Shown: one piece after another, positions 1-10,698 of the stretch
How the letters are laid out: the number at the start of each line of letters is the position of its first letter
Position numbering within the stretch: the first letter of the stretch is position 1
Source of the DNA: Alphaproteobacteria bacterium
Lineage (GTDB): Bacteria > Pseudomonadota > Alphaproteobacteria > Rhizobiales > JAKIUO01
Length of the DNA stretch: 64,000 nucleotides
Reading direction: 5' to 3'
NCBI GenBank assembly: GCA_024280475.1
Contig: JAJRQA010000228.1
Span: 33,971 to 97,970 of the forward strand
The notes under the pieces: generated by a model
What the model was told of the DNA's origin: nothing
What the model saw: the letters and a program-made list of their open reading frames with translations, nothing else
The model's database searches: none
Made by a program: the position numbers and the translations under genes

Positions 1-533
1 ATAATGCTCTCGAACCGCCTGAAATTAGCAAAAAAGCTGTTGAATTACGCCGCAACGCTCATAAAGCCCTGCAAGCCGTTGGCACCGACATTGAGAGCCT
101 TCGTTTCAATCGTGCTGTCGCGCAAATATACGAGTTTACCAACCATATTACGACAGCGCTCAAGAGCTTTGATCGCAGCAATGAAGGTGAAGCTTTTGCC
201 CTTCGCGAGGCCTTTACCTTCCTCACTCAGATGTTTGGGCCCATGATGCCCCACCTGGCAGAGGATTGCTGGGCGCGGCTGCAATACAACACTCTGCTGG
301 TTGATTCGCCCTGGCCGACCCCAATTGAGGCCCTTCTCATTGACGAAACGATCAAGATTGCCGTACAAGTAAACGGTAAGCGCAGGGATGAATTGACCAT
401 TCCAATTGGTGCGGCCAATGACGTCATTGAAAAAGCGGCCCTCGAATTGGAAAATGTCAAACGATCGATTGGGGACAAAAAGGTAAGAAAAGTCATCATT
501 GTTCCACAAAGGATCGTTAATATTGTCATATGA
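1..533 (+). CDS. leuS: Leucine--tRNA ligase, C-terminal part (truncated by window edge)
   Basis: Frame 3 is open from the window start to TGA at 531-533 (NALEPPEISKKAVELRRNAHKALQ...FGPMMPHLAEDCW...VQVNGKRRDELTIP...KVRKVIIVPQRIVNIVI), a typical LeuS anticodon-binding/C-terminal region; followed by lptE and holA. Confidence 0.93.
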   Translation, partial: NALEPPEISKKAVELRRNAHKALQAVGTDIESLRFNRAVAQIYEFTNHITTALKSFDRSNEGEAFALREAFTFLTQMFGPMMPHLAEDCWARLQYNTLLVDSPWPTPIEALLIDETIKIAVQVNGKRRDELTIPIGAANDVIEKAALELENVKRSIGDKKVRKVIIVPQRIVNIVI

Positions 534-645
534 CATGCGATGATTTCAGGACAAACGATCAGTGCTTAAGCTGGCTGGGTCGAAGATGATATAGAAAAAA
601 GATCAACGGCAAGGGGTCTCCCCTCACCGTTTTGACTTTTGGGGA

Positions 646-1188
646 ATGGGTTTTATGGCCGGAAAGCAGAATGCCATAGTGAGCACTTTGAACAAACTCA
701 AAACAATAGGCGCATTTCTCATATTTGCCCTGTTACTGGGTGCTTGTCGTCCTATGTATGGTGAAACCAGCATGGGATCCCAGACTGTCACTGAGCTTTC
801 CTCCATTGAAATCAATAACCTACCCGGACGTGTCGGCCAAAAAATACGCAATGAGCTTATCTTCTTGTTCACCGGCGGCAATCATCCTAGCCAGCCTAAA
901 TACAAGCTTGAAATTGTCTACCGGGAATCTGTATTGGGCGTTTTGTTTAAAAGAACAGATGATGCAGCAGGCAAGATCTATTCACTTGACGTGACATTTA
1001 CACTGCGCGATATCGACGGAAAAACAGAATTGACGAAAGGTCGTAGTCACGCCCGCGCCGCCTTCGACAAGCATAAATCTACCTATTCCAATATCCGCGC
1101 CGAACGTGATGCAAAAAACCGCGCTGCAAAAGATATTGCAAAAGATATCACAACCAGATTAGCGGCCTATATTTCCAGTAATCGCTAG
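646..1188 (+). CDS. lptE: LPS-assembly lipoprotein LptE
   Basis: Lipoprotein signal with lipobox-like LLLGAC, length 180 aa, leuS-lptE-holA order. Confidence 0.85.
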   Translation: MGFMAGKQNAIVSTLNKLKTIGAFLIFALLLGACRPMYGETSMGSQTVTELSSIEINNLPGRVGQKIRNELIFLFTGGNHPSQPKYKLEIVYRESVLGVLFKRTDDAAGKIYSLDVTFTLRDIDGKTELTKGRSHARAAFDKHKSTYSNIRAERDAKNRAAKDIAKDITTRLAAYISSNR

Positions 1189-1199
1189 GTTCAGGATTT

Positions 1200-2222
1200 A
1201 TGGTCGCGATCAAATCCCACCAATCTGACAAGATTATCAATAGTCCCCAAAAAGGCATGCATGCCTACTTGTTCTATGGCACGGATGAAGGTCGTATCAG
1301 TGAAAACGCTGCCATATTAGCCAAAAAATGGTCTGCAAAACACGGCGATGGCGGCGAAGTGATTCAAATAGATGACCGCACTATTGCTGACAATCCCGAT
1401 ATTGTGGCTATAGAAGTGCGTTCTGTCTCGATGTTTGGCGGCTTTTCTGTTATCCGTCTGATGCTAAGCAATCGCATCAAGCCAGAGCTGATTGGCGAGC
1501 TGATCGCCCTTGAACCACAAAATCTAATCATTCTGGAAGCTGGAAATCTCAAACCATCTTCCGCCATGCGCAAGCTGTTTGAAAAATCTAAAGTCGCTGC
1601 TGCCATCCCCTGCTTTCCGGATGAAGCCCGCGATATTACCGGATTGATCCAGGAAGAATTGACAGACAAGGGTACCAATATATCATCGCAGGCGCGTAAT
1701 TTACTGACCGCCAGCCTTGGATCAGATCGCGGTATATCACGCCAGGAACTTATAAAACTGGCCCTTTACGCTCATGACAAACCGCAAATCGAAATTGAGG
1801 ATATTGAGCGGATTATTGGCGACAGCTCACAGCTCGCCTACGATCAGTTGATCACACTCATAATGACCGGACAAGGCACTGCCGCCTTGTCAAAGCTTGA
1901 TCGCTTGCTGGCATCAGGTTTAACAAATGCAGGCCTCACCACCCTTCTTGGCCGCCATCTCTCGCGTCTTTACAAATTACGCGCATTAATGGAAAGCGGC
2001 CGTCAAGCAAATGATGCGATCAATGCTTTGCGGCCCCCGGTTCACTTTAAGCAACGCGATGCCATGGTGCAGCAAGTTATGAAATTGAAACTGCCAGTGT
2101 TGAAAAAAGCCATTCATCTCGTGCAGGAAACTGTAGCTCGTACGCGCTTGCAATCCGCCTTCGAGCGTATGTCGACAGAACGCATGATCTTGATTTTATC
2201 GAAAATGTCGAGCAGCCGCTAA
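1200..2222 (+). CDS. holA: DNA polymerase III subunit delta
   Basis: YLFYGTDEGRISENA start, HolA-like length and C-terminus, gene context. Confidence 0.92.
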   Translation: MVAIKSHQSDKIINSPQKGMHAYLFYGTDEGRISENAAILAKKWSAKHGDGGEVIQIDDRTIADNPDIVAIEVRSVSMFGGFSVIRLMLSNRIKPELIGELIALEPQNLIILEAGNLKPSSAMRKLFEKSKVAAAIPCFPDEARDITGLIQEELTDKGTNISSQARNLLTASLGSDRGISRQELIKLALYAHDKPQIEIEDIERIIGDSSQLAYDQLITLIMTGQGTAALSKLDRLLASGLTNAGLTTLLGRHLSRLYKLRALMESGRQANDAINALRPPVHFKQRDAMVQQVMKLKLPVLKKAIHLVQETVARTRLQSAFERMSTERMILILSKMSSSR

Positions 2223-2452
2223 GAGCTCCAGGGGTATGAATATCAATATTTTGCTCGGATTGCCTGACAATATGGACGCAAAATAAGCGACCGTATAAAG
2301 CGTTAAAATCCAAATTTAAAAGACAAAATCTGTCGATTTACCGGACATGATTATCGGCTCAATTCAATTTGTCAGAAAATTGGCTCCACTCAGCGTGAAA
2401 GGTCGAGAGAACTTTCCCGATAACATGTCTTTTGCTAACAAATCACCCTTGA

Positions 2453-3373
2453 TCAGTTTGAATATTTCTTGGTCAATCGAAGATATAGATCGTCAAACTG
2501 ATCAAGGGTTTTGTATTTCACCCTGATTTCGCCGCTTTGACCGTTGCCCTTGCGAATATTGACAACCAGGCCCAGCATATCAGCCAACTCTTTTTGCACC
2601 GCGAGCGTATCGGCATCAAATTCAGTCAATATATCATCATCATTACTAGGCTTTTGAGCCTTATCTTGAACCATCGCTTCAACCTGGCGCACGCTCAAGC
2701 CTTTTTCAACGATCAATCTTGCCAGTGTTTCCGCGTCCGAGTGACCAATAAGCGCACGGCCATGACCGGCGCTAATGGCGCCTTCGCGTAACAAAATCTG
2801 GACGGTATCAGGAAGCTTTAATAGGCGTAGTGTGTTGGTCAGATGAGAACGGCTCTTACCAATGATTTTGGCCAATTCTTCTTGATTATAGCCAAATTGC
2901 TCAACAAGCTCGCGATAACCAAAAGCTTCTTCAATGGCATTGAGATCGGAGCGCTGAACATTTTCGATGATCGCCAGTTCGAGAACTTCCTGATCGCCAA
3001 GTTCGCGAACAAGAATAGGAACCTGATGAACACCGGCTTGTTGCGCTGCTCGCCAACGTCTCTCCCCTGCCACCAGTTCATAGCCTTTGCCATCTGGAGC
3101 TGGGCGCACGATCAATGGCTGTACAATGCCGCGTTGTTTGATGGAACTTGCCAGCTCATCCAATTCAACCGGCGAAAAGGTTTTACGCGGATTGAAGGGG
3201 CTGGCATGAACAGTGTCGATGGGGACAAGTTTGTGGCCTTCTTCGCGCAGGCCGACAACCGGATTATTATTGACAATAGTAACCGGTTGAACCGGCGGGT
3301 TCATCCCTGTGGTGTCCCCGATTAAAGATGCCAGTCCCCTGCCGAGCCTCGATTTATTGTCTGACGTTGCCAT
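2453..3373 (-). CDS. parB: Chromosome partitioning protein ParB
   Basis: RLGRGLASLIGD, ...NPRKTF...GIVQPLIVRP...YELVAGERRWRAAQ..., adjacent to parA and parS sites. Confidence 0.97.
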   Translation of the reverse strand: MATSDNKSRLGRGLASLIGDTTGMNPPVQPVTIVNNNPVVGLREEGHKLVPIDTVHASPFNPRKTFSPVELDELASSIKQRGIVQPLIVRPAPDGKGYELVAGERRWRAAQQAGVHQVPILVRELGDQEVLELAIIENVQRSDLNAIEEAFGYRELVEQFGYNQEELAKIIGKSRSHLTNTLRLLKLPDTVQILLREGAISAGHGRALIGHSDAETLARLIVEKGLSVRQVEAMVQDKAQKPSNDDDILTEFDADTLAVQKELADMLGLVVNIRKGNGQSGEIRVKYKTLDQFDDLYLRLTKKYSN

Positions 3374-3440
3374 CGTTACATTCCCTAATTACCGCTTGTT
3401 TATTCTGACAACATACTGGTTAACCATTTGTTAATATTGG

Positions 3441-4298
3441 TTACTTTACTGCACGCAGCGCTGGAGGCTGCTCCAATCCACGCTCGTTTTGAAGAATTTC
3501 TTTCGCCAGCTCAATATAAGCCTGACTACCAGACGCTTGCAGATCATACAGCAATACCGGTTTACCAAAGGATGGTGCTTCAGACACTTTGACATTGCGC
3601 GGGATTACCGCATTATAAAGTTTGTCGCCGAACACCGATGATACCTCTGACGCCACTGTCTTGGATAGTTTGGTGCGCTCGTCAACCATGGTCAATACAA
3701 TGCCCATAATCTCCAGCGTTGGATTGAGCAGTTTGCGAAACTCCTCGATTGAATTGGTCAATTGGGACAGACCTTCAAGCGCAAAAAACTCTGCCTGTAC
3801 GGGCACCAATACAGATTGTGCCGCCGCCATTGCATTAATCGTCAGTAGGTTAAAGCTCGGTGGACAATCAATAATGATATAGTCAAATGGCTTGGTATCG
3901 CTGCCCGTATTAATCTGGATATTCTTGATCAGTTCAATCGCCTGCTTTAATCGAAATGAGCGATCTTGCGTGTTAGCCAATTCATTTTCAACTCCCAGCA
4001 AATCAAGAGTCGAGGGCATCAGCAACAGACCAGGCACAGCGGTCGCAAGTAGCGATTGCGAGACAATATTGGGATCCATCAACACATCAAATGTCGATAT
4101 TTTACGATCATCATGATGAATACCAAGGCCCGTTGAGGCATTACCCTGAGGATCCATATCAATGATCAAGACACATTGACCGATCGCAGCCATAGCCGTA
4201 CCAAGATTGATAGCGGTGGTGGTTTTACCGACCCCGCCCTTTTGGTTCGCCACTGCCAGAATACGCGGGGCCGACAAATTAGAATTAGTTCCAGACAT
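3441..4298 (-). CDS. parA: Chromosome partitioning ATPase ParA (start placed at MSGTNSN; ORF track extends to 4316)
   Basis: Deviant Walker A (NQKGGVGKTTTAINLG), DMDPQGNASTGLG, YIIIDCPPS. Confidence 0.97.
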   Translation of the reverse strand: MSGTNSNLSAPRILAVANQKGGVGKTTTAINLGTAMAAIGQCVLIIDMDPQGNASTGLGIHHDDRKISTFDVLMDPNIVSQSLLATAVPGLLLMPSTLDLLGVENELANTQDRSFRLKQAIELIKNIQINTGSDTKPFDYIIIDCPPSFNLLTINAMAAAQSVLVPVQAEFFALEGLSQLTNSIEEFRKLLNPTLEIMGIVLTMVDERTKLSKTVASEVSSVFGDKLYNAVIPRNVKVSEAPSFGKPVLLYDLQASGSQAYIELAKEILQNERGLEQPPALRAVK

Positions 4299-4404
4299 GA
4301 AAAGATCCCTTTCCATTCATAATTGTTGAGCTAACGTCCGGTCTTGCAGGTGCGGATGGAACTATCCTGCGCTAAATTTAAACAAGACAATAGTATCCGC
4401 TCAC

Positions 4405-5076
4405 TTATACGTCTCTACGCACCAGGTTTTTGACTTCCAAAATACATCCATCGGTACTGGTACAACTTGCTAACTGCCTTTGCACAAACGTCCAATTTTG
4501 TTCGGCCAGCTCAATCTCGGAGGCGACTTCGCGCCCCTTAAAAAAATAAGCAACCGTCTCATCGCTAAAAAGGGGCTCACTTAGAGTGAGCAAACCATCA
4601 AGCGATGCCAGAGCTCGCGCACTGATAATACTAAACTGCTTGCCTTGCAGGGCGCAGGCATAGTCTTCAACGCGTTCATTGCAGATTTCCACAGGCAAGT
4701 GCAAATGCCTCACCACATCTGACAAAAAAGCACATTTTCTACCATTACTCTCAACAAGGTGGAATTGATAATCGAAATCTGGCGATAACATGATGGCAGC
4801 GACAAGACCGGGGAAACCAGCCCCACTGCCCATATCAAGCCAAATCCCACTCTTTTTGACCGAATCACTTTCCCTTAGTATATCTACAATTTGCGCACTG
4901 TCACCAACATGTCGATGCCAAACCTCATCAATCGTCGATGGAGCGACGAGATTCACAGCTTTTTGCCATTTTCTCAACAGCTCAACATAGAGGTCCAACC
5001 GCTCCAATGTTTCACGTGAAACATTGAATAGCGAAGCGAACTGTTGTGGCCCCGTTATCACGGTTATCTGCTTCAT
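4405..5076 (-). CDS. rsmG: 16S rRNA (guanine-N7) methyltransferase RsmG/GidB
   Basis: LDMGSGAGFPGLVAA motif, mnmG-rsmG-parAB order. Confidence 0.95.
   Translation of the reverse strand: MKQITVITGPQQFASLFNVSRETLERLDLYVELLRKWQKAVNLVAPSTIDEVWHRHVGDSAQIVDILRESDSVKKSGIWLDMGSGAGFPGLVAAIMLSPDFDYQFHLVESNGRKCAFLSDVVRHLHLPVEICNERVEDYACALQGKQFSIISARALASLDGLLTLSEPLFSDETVAYFFKGREVASEIELAEQNWTFVQRQLASCTSTDGCILEVKNLVRRDV
5008..5023. promoter_or_regulatory. parS: parS site TGTTTCACGTGAAACA (within rsmG)
   Basis: Exact match to the widely conserved chromosomal parS 16-mer. Confidence 0.93.
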
Positions 5077-5097
5077 GTTTTTTGAACCCGTTCTTGC

Positions 5098-6999
5098 TTA
5101 AACTCTGGCTATCTTTTTGTCAGTGCTCTTTTTGATATGGGCAATGAGGATCATCAAGGCTGCTGGCGTCATACCATCAATCTTTGTTGCCTGACCAAGC
5201 GTCAAAGGCTGATGAGCCTCAAGCTTTTGGGTAATCTCATTTGACAAGCCACCAACCGCGGAAAAATCAAAGTTCCGAGGAATCTTTAGAGCCTGTTCCT
5301 TATTATAATTCTTGATATCGCGTTCTTGTCGATCAAGATAAACGGCATAACGCGCATCGACATCGACGACTTTTTGAATACTATCGTCAATTTCATTCAT
5401 TTGTGGCCAGATATTAGCGAGATCACCCCATGTAATATCTGGATATGACAAAAGCTCGAAGGCTGAACGCTGGCGCCCATCCTGATTCAGTTTAAGGCCG
5501 GCTTTTTGCGCCTGGCTGGGTGACAATGCCAGCGCCTTCAGCATTTCTCCAGCAGCCGTCAGCTTCTTTTCGTGACCAGCAAACCAGTCAGCGCGCTTTG
5601 ATCCCACACAACCAATCATTTGGCCTTTGGGGGTCAAGCGACTATCGGCATTATCTGAGCGCAGTTTTAATCGATATTCAGCGCGTGAAGTAAACATGCG
5701 ATAAGGTTCAGAAATACCATTGCGCACAAGATCATCCACCATCACTCCCAGATAAGCATCGGTGCGCGACAAGATAAAATCACGCGATTGCTGATCGGCA
5801 CCAGATCCACCAGCTAGAAGAGCCGCATTGAGCCCCGCCAACAATCCCTGACCAGCAGCTTCTTCATATCCCGTTGTGCCATTGATCTGTCCTGCGCAAA
5901 ACAATCCGGGCAATTTACGATTTTCCAAGGTTGGATATAACTCACGCGCATCGACATAATCATATTCAATCGCATAACCCGGCTGCAGGATCACCGCATC
6001 CTCCAATCCCTTAATGGATTGCACATAGGATTTTTGCACATCTTCAGGAAGGCTGGTGGATATGCCATTTGGATAGATGACACTATTGTCCAGACTTTCT
6101 GGCTCCAAAAAGATCTGGTGAGATGTTCTATCCTGGAAGCGGACAATTTTATCCTCGATACTTGGACAGTATCTTGGGCCCGTACTTTCGATTTGACCAC
6201 TATAAATCGGCGCACGATCAAGATTATCGCGGATGATATCGTGGGTATGGCTATTGGTATGGGTGATATGGCAGCAGATCTGCGGATTAGTTATTTTATC
6301 GGTCAGAGACGAAAACGGTACTGGCGGATTATCACCTGGCTGTTCCTGTAGCTCACCCCAATGAATGGTCTGCCCGTCGAGACGTGGCGGCGTGCCCGTT
6401 TTCAAGCGGCCCATAGAAAGGCCCAGATCATAAAGACGATCTGCCAAGGCAATCGAGGGCTGTTCGCCAAACCGGCCTGCTGGGATACGCTGTTCGCCAA
6501 TATGAATAAGACCGCGCAAAAAAGTACCAGTGGTCAAAACCACAGCGCCAGCCAACAGTTTGTGACCATCGCCAAGCACCACCCCGATCACACGGCCGGT
6601 ATCGACTAACAGGTCTTCCACACCACATTCAACAACAGTCAGGTTCTTACACGAAGCAATAGCTGTCTGCATGGCCGCTTTATAAAGTTTGCGATCTGCC
6701 TGGGCTCGCGGTCCCTGAACTGCCGGTCCCTTGCTTTTATTCAAGATACGAAACTGGATACCACCCGCATCGGCTACATGGCCCATCAAACCATCAAGGG
6801 CATCTATCTCACGTACCAGATGACCTTTGCCCAGACCACCAATGGCCGGGTTGCATGACATCTCACCAATAGTATCGGCCTTATGTGTCACCAGCACCGT
6901 GCTGGCACCAAGGCGCGCAGCTGCAGCTGCAGCCTCACAGCCCGCATGCCCACCACCAATCACTATGACATCATATTTATTCATCTTGTGTCGCCGCAC
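5098..6999 (-). CDS. mnmG: tRNA uridine-5-carboxymethylaminomethyl modification enzyme MnmG/GidA
   Basis: [15 protein letters not shown]..., [23 protein letters not shown], full length. Confidence 0.97.
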   Translation of the reverse strand: MRRHKMNKYDVIVIGGGHAGCEAAAAAARLGASTVLVTHKADTIGEMSCNPAIGGLGKGHLVREIDALDGLMGHVADAGGIQFRILNKSKGPAVQGPRAQADRKLYKAAMQTAIASCKNLTVVECGVEDLLVDTGRVIGVVLGDGHKLLAGAVVLTTGTFLRGLIHIGEQRIPAGRFGEQPSIALADRLYDLGLSMGRLKTGTPPRLDGQTIHWGELQEQPGDNPPVPFSSLTDKITNPQICCHITHTNSHTHDIIRDNLDRAPIYSGQIESTGPRYCPSIEDKIVRFQDRTSHQIFLEPESLDNSVIYPNGISTSLPEDVQKSYVQSIKGLEDAVILQPGYAIEYDYVDARELYPTLENRKLPGLFCAGQINGTTGYEEAAGQGLLAGLNAALLAGGSGADQQSRDFILSRTDAYLGVMVDDLVRNGISEPYRMFTSRAEYRLKLRSDNADSRLTPKGQMIGCVGSKRADWFAGHEKKLTAAGEMLKALALSPSQAQKAGLKLNQDGRQRSAFELLSYPDITWGDLANIWPQMNEIDDSIQKVVDVDARYAVYLDRQERDIKNYNKEQALKIPRNFDFSAVGGLSNEITQKLEAHQPLTLGQATKIDGMTPAALMILIAHIKKSTDKKIARV

Positions 7000-7017
7000 T
7001 TACGCCGAAATGAAAAA

Positions 7018-7033
7018 TGTTTCACGTGAAACA
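7018..7033. promoter_or_regulatory. parS: parS site TGTTTCACGTGAAACA (mnmG-mnmE intergenic)
   Basis: Exact 16-mer. Confidence 0.94.
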
Positions 7034-7129
7034 TTTTCATATCTGGCTCACTCTCATTCGAAAACTAATCGCCTATGCAGCGTGCAGCTGTTTGAGCACC
7101 AACCCCTTGCAACCCCAATATGTCGTAAA

Positions 7130-7173
7130 GTGGGGTCTGGGGATTAGTCCCCAGCGCTGTCCGCGAGGACATT
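7130..7173 (+). repeat. Interspersed repeat family 2 copy
   Basis: GGGGTCTGGGGATTAGTCCCCAGCGCTGTCCGCGAGGACATT. Confidence 0.75.
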
Positions 7174-7189
7174 CGTTTCACGTGAAACA
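7174..7189. promoter_or_regulatory. parS: parS site cGTTTCACGTGAAACA (one mismatch)
   Basis: 15/16 match, perfect 14-bp palindromic core GTTTCACGTGAAAC. Confidence 0.88.
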
Positions 7190-7195
7190 TCTCTA

Positions 7196-8554
7196 TCACT
7201 TGCCAATGCAGAACTCACCAAATATTTTACCCAGCAGTTCTTCCACATCGATACGCCCGGTCAGTCGTCCAAGCGCATTGGCGGCCTGTCGCAGATCTTC
7301 GGCACGTAACTCAGCTTCAGCGAGAGAACCGTTCATAAAGGTTGAAAGTGCCTTTTGTGCAGCAATAACTTCTATCCGGTGGCGTGCTCTGGTGATAAGT
7401 GGTGAAGTTTGCGGTTCTTCATTGGTTATCAGCAAGCCCTCGATCTTTTCGATCAATGTCGCAATACCGTCGTTGGTTTTGTTGGAGATAGCCAGATCAA
7501 AGTCTTTTGATGCTATTTTGCTATTATTTTCGTGCAAATCAGCCTTGGACAATATCCTCCAGACCTGTTCCGGTCCTTGAGTGGCACGCATGTTTGTCAG
7601 GATACTAGTATCCTCGTCTGGTTCTTGTGAATCTATCAGCCAAAGTACAAGATCCGCATCGCTCAAACGCTCAAACGCCCGCTTAATGCCTTCTTGCTCT
7701 ACTGCGCCAGTTGTTTGTCTGATACCAGCTGTATCCATCACCAATACCGGAAACCCGCCAATAGTCAGATGAACCTCGATTATATCGCGGGTCGTACCTG
7801 GTTCTGAGGTTACGATGGCGGCCTCTCGTTTAGCGAGTACATTCAACAAGCTCGATTTACCCACATTGGGCGCACCAGCAATAACCATGCGAAAACCATC
7901 GCGCATCTGTTCGCCGCGCCGACCAGAACTTTCCAAATGGCCTGTTATCGAGCTATGCAATTTACGAACGATCTCCTGGACCTGTGTCCCAACACTTTGC
8001 GTAATATCCTCTTCATCGGAAAAATCAATTAAGGCTTCCACCAACGCACTAGCTGTCAGTATCTGTTTGCGCCACTTTTCATAGAGCCTGCCAAGCGCTC
8101 CTTCGCTTTGGCGCAAAGCCTGACGTCGTTGACCCTGCGTTTCAGCATTGATTAAATCAGCTAATCCCTCAATGGCAGTCAAATCCATTTTGCCGTGTTC
8201 AAAGGCTCGACGCGCAAATTCTCCGGGTTCCGCCAAGCGAAAATCTTTAAAACTTGCCAATAATGACAAGAGCCTGGCCACCACAGCCTGACTGCCATGA
8301 CAATGAATTTCCACAATATCTTCGCCGGTAAAACTTTTGGGAGCTGGAAACCACAATAATAAGGCTCGATCAATGGGATTGAAACTGGTCGGATCGCGCA
8401 ATAATCGAAGTGTGGCCTGGCGCGGTTCGATAGACCCACCGGCTAATTGCTCCATAACGGTTTCGGATGCCGGTCCACTTATTCGCAGCACCGCAACGCC
8501 AGATCGACCGCTCGCACTGGCCAAAGCATAAATGGTGTCGTTTATTGGAGGCAT
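7196..8554 (-). CDS. mnmE: tRNA modification GTPase MnmE (start placed at MPPINDTIYALASASGRSGVAV; ORF track extends to 8647)
   Basis: GAPNVGKSSLLNVLAKREAAIVTSEPGTTRDIIE, C-terminal CIGK. Confidence 0.97.
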   Translation of the reverse strand: MPPINDTIYALASASGRSGVAVLRISGPASETVMEQLAGGSIEPRQATLRLLRDPTSFNPIDRALLLWFPAPKSFTGEDIVEIHCHGSQAVVARLLSLLASFKDFRLAEPGEFARRAFEHGKMDLTAIEGLADLINAETQGQRRQALRQSEGALGRLYEKWRKQILTASALVEALIDFSDEEDITQSVGTQVQEIVRKLHSSITGHLESSGRRGEQMRDGFRMVIAGAPNVGKSSLLNVLAKREAAIVTSEPGTTRDIIEVHLTIGGFPVLVMDTAGIRQTTGAVEQEGIKRAFERLSDADLVLWLIDSQEPDEDTSILTNMRATQGPEQVWRILSKADLHENNSKIASKDFDLAISNKTNDGIATLIEKIEGLLITNEEPQTSPLITRARHRIEVIAAQKALSTFMNGSLAEAELRAEDLRQAANALGRLTGRIDVEELLGKIFGEFCIGK

Positions 8555-8666
8555 TTTGCCCTCTAAACTGCTCTTTGAAGCCAAAATCAAAACAGGACAC
8601 TTTCCTCCAGCACTTACATACTTGTGGAGGAAAGTATCCTGCAACAATTTTCAATGATTTCACAAT

Positions 8667-8682
8667 TGTTTCACGTGAAACA
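8667..8682. promoter_or_regulatory. parS: parS site TGTTTCACGTGAAACA (rho-mnmE intergenic)
   Basis: Exact 16-mer. Confidence 0.94.
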
Positions 8683-8722
8683 TTGCGCAGACAATCGCAT
8701 CAGTGCGCCCAAAAAGGGCTGA

Positions 8723-9991
8723 TCAGGTATTCATACTGTCAAAAAAGTCTTTGTTGGTGGGCATCTGTTTTAATTTATCCACCAGGAACTCAATAGCATC
8801 GATAGAATTCATGGGATTGAGAATACGGCGCAGGATAAACATCTTCTTGAGCGTTTCTTCATCCACCAGCAATTCTTCTTTGCGTGTTCCAGACTTGGCA
8901 ATATCGATAGCGGGATAGACACGCTTGTCGGAGGCCTTGCGATCAAGAATAACCTCCGAGTTACCGGTGCCTTTAAATTCTTCGAAGATCACTTCATCCA
9001 TACGCGATCCCGTATCGATTAGAGCCGTTGCAATAATGGTCAAGGATCCGCCTTCTTCAATATTACGAGCCGCGCCAAAAAAGCGCTTGGGCCGTTGCAA
9101 CGCATTGGCGTCAACACCGCCGGTCAAAACCTTGCCCGAAGATGGCACCACCGTATTATAGGCGCGACCAAGACGGGTTATGCTATCGAGCAGAATGACC
9201 ACGTCGCGTTTGTGTTCGACCAGGCGCTTGGCTTTCTCGATGACCATTTCTGCGACCTGGACATGGCGTGAGGCCGGTTCATCAAAAGTCGAAGAAACAA
9301 CTTCTCCATTTACCGATCGCTGCATATCGGTGACTTCTTCGGGTCGCTCGTCGATCAGCAAGACAATTACAAAACATTCGGGATGATTGGCAGTAATGGA
9401 ATGGGCAATATTTTGCAGCAGCATTGTTTTACCAGTACGCGGCGGCGCTACGATAAGTCCACGCTGGCCTTTACCAAGCGGCGCGACAATATCGATAATG
9501 CGTGGAGACATATCTTTAATATCAGGCCCGGTAATTTCCATTCGCAAAGGCTCATCTGGATAGAGTGGCGTCAGATTGTCAAAATGTACTTTATGACGGG
9601 TTTTGTCAGGTTCTTCAAAATTGATGGTACTGACTTTAAGCAAGGCAAAATAGCGTTCGCCATCTTTGGGCGATCTGATCTGGCCGGTGACGGTGTCACC
9701 AGTGCGCAGGGAAAAGCGGCGGATCTGGCTTGGGCTAACATAAATATCATCAGGGCCCGAGAGATAATTGGCCTCTGGCGAGCGTAAAAAGGCAAATCCA
9801 TCGGATAGCACTTCAACCACGCCTTCGCCGACAATCGTAATGTCTTTTTCGGCGAGTTGTTTTAATATGGCAAACATCAATTCCTGTTTGCGCATGGTGG
9901 AAGCATTTTCGACTTCCACACTCTCAGCAAATGCCAGGATTTCGACGGGATTTTTCGCCTTGAGGTCCTGGAGCTTCATTTCTTCGGACAT
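8723..9991 (-). CDS. rho: Transcription termination factor Rho
   Basis: [41 protein letters not shown]. Confidence 0.97.
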   Translation of the reverse strand: MSEEMKLQDLKAKNPVEILAFAESVEVENASTMRKQELMFAILKQLAEKDITIVGEGVVEVLSDGFAFLRSPEANYLSGPDDIYVSPSQIRRFSLRTGDTVTGQIRSPKDGERYFALLKVSTINFEEPDKTRHKVHFDNLTPLYPDEPLRMEITGPDIKDMSPRIIDIVAPLGKGQRGLIVAPPRTGKTMLLQNIAHSITANHPECFVIVLLIDERPEEVTDMQRSVNGEVVSSTFDEPASRHVQVAEMVIEKAKRLVEHKRDVVILLDSITRLGRAYNTVVPSSGKVLTGGVDANALQRPKRFFGAARNIEEGGSLTIIATALIDTGSRMDEVIFEEFKGTGNSEVILDRKASDKRVYPAIDIAKSGTRKEELLVDEETLKKMFILRRILNPMNSIDAIEFLVDKLKQMPTNKDFFDSMNT

Positions 9992-10242
9992 TAAATCTGG
10001 TCCTGCTTTTTTTAAATTCTTGGATTTACAACATCACCGGCTGGCAATGTGTTTTGGTAAGAAAGTCCCCGTCCAGCTACGTCGCGATAATGGCTCTACA
10101 GTCTCAAAACTGGTTCTTAATTCACAAATACCAAGTGAGGGCGTGAGCATATGGAAGGGACTGATCAATACGATATTTTCCGCTCTATAGCAGACAGGAA
10201 GAAAAAACTAAAGCTATTATATAAGCTTTTTAAGCAATAGTG

Positions 10243-10689
10243 TTAAAACGGCTTCACTATTACCATGATCACAATAATGATCATGAGAACGGTTGGTACT
10301 TCATTGACCAGCCGATAAAATCGCTCTGATTTCTTATTCTGGTCGGTTTCAAACTGTTTGCGCCATATGCCAAGCATAATGTGAAAGATCGTCAAAGCGA
10401 CAACCATCAAAAGTTTCACGTGAAACCATGGCTCGCTAAATGCATGTGACTTGGCCGCTATGATGAAGCCAAAAAGCCAGCTGGCAATCATGGCCGGGTT
10501 CATAATGAACTTCAACAAACGCCGTTCCATGACCTTCAATAATTCACTGATATCCGAGCCAGATGTTTGCGCAGAGTGATAGACAAAAAGGCGAGGCAGA
10601 TAAAGCAGGCCCGCCATCCAGGCGATGATCGATATGACATGCAAAGCCTTCAACCACAAAAATGCATCCATATCCAAATTCCCAATCAT
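10243..10689 (-). CDS. hemJ: Protoporphyrinogen IX oxidase HemJ
   Basis: Small 4-TM protein, KALHVISIIAWMAGLLYLPRLFVYH; between rho and hemE. Confidence 0.9.
   Translation of the reverse strand: MIGNLDMDAFLWLKALHVISIIAWMAGLLYLPRLFVYHSAQTSGSDISELLKVMERRLLKFIMNPAMIASWLFGFIIAAKSHAFSEPWFHVKLLMVVALTIFHIMLGIWRKQFETDQNKKSERFYRLVNEVPTVLMIIIVIMVIVKPF
10412..10427. promoter_or_regulatory. parS: parS-like site aGTTTCACGTGAAACc (within hemJ)
   Basis: Perfect 14-bp core, outer bases differ. Confidence 0.8.
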
Positions 10690-10698
10690 CTTTACGTG

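Noticed and set aside
45-536. 163-aa minus-strand ORF opposite leuS
   Set aside because: Antisense to a clear LeuS C-terminus; low-plausibility composition
2843-3325. 160-aa plus-strand ORF opposite parB
   Set aside because: Antisense shadow of parB codons
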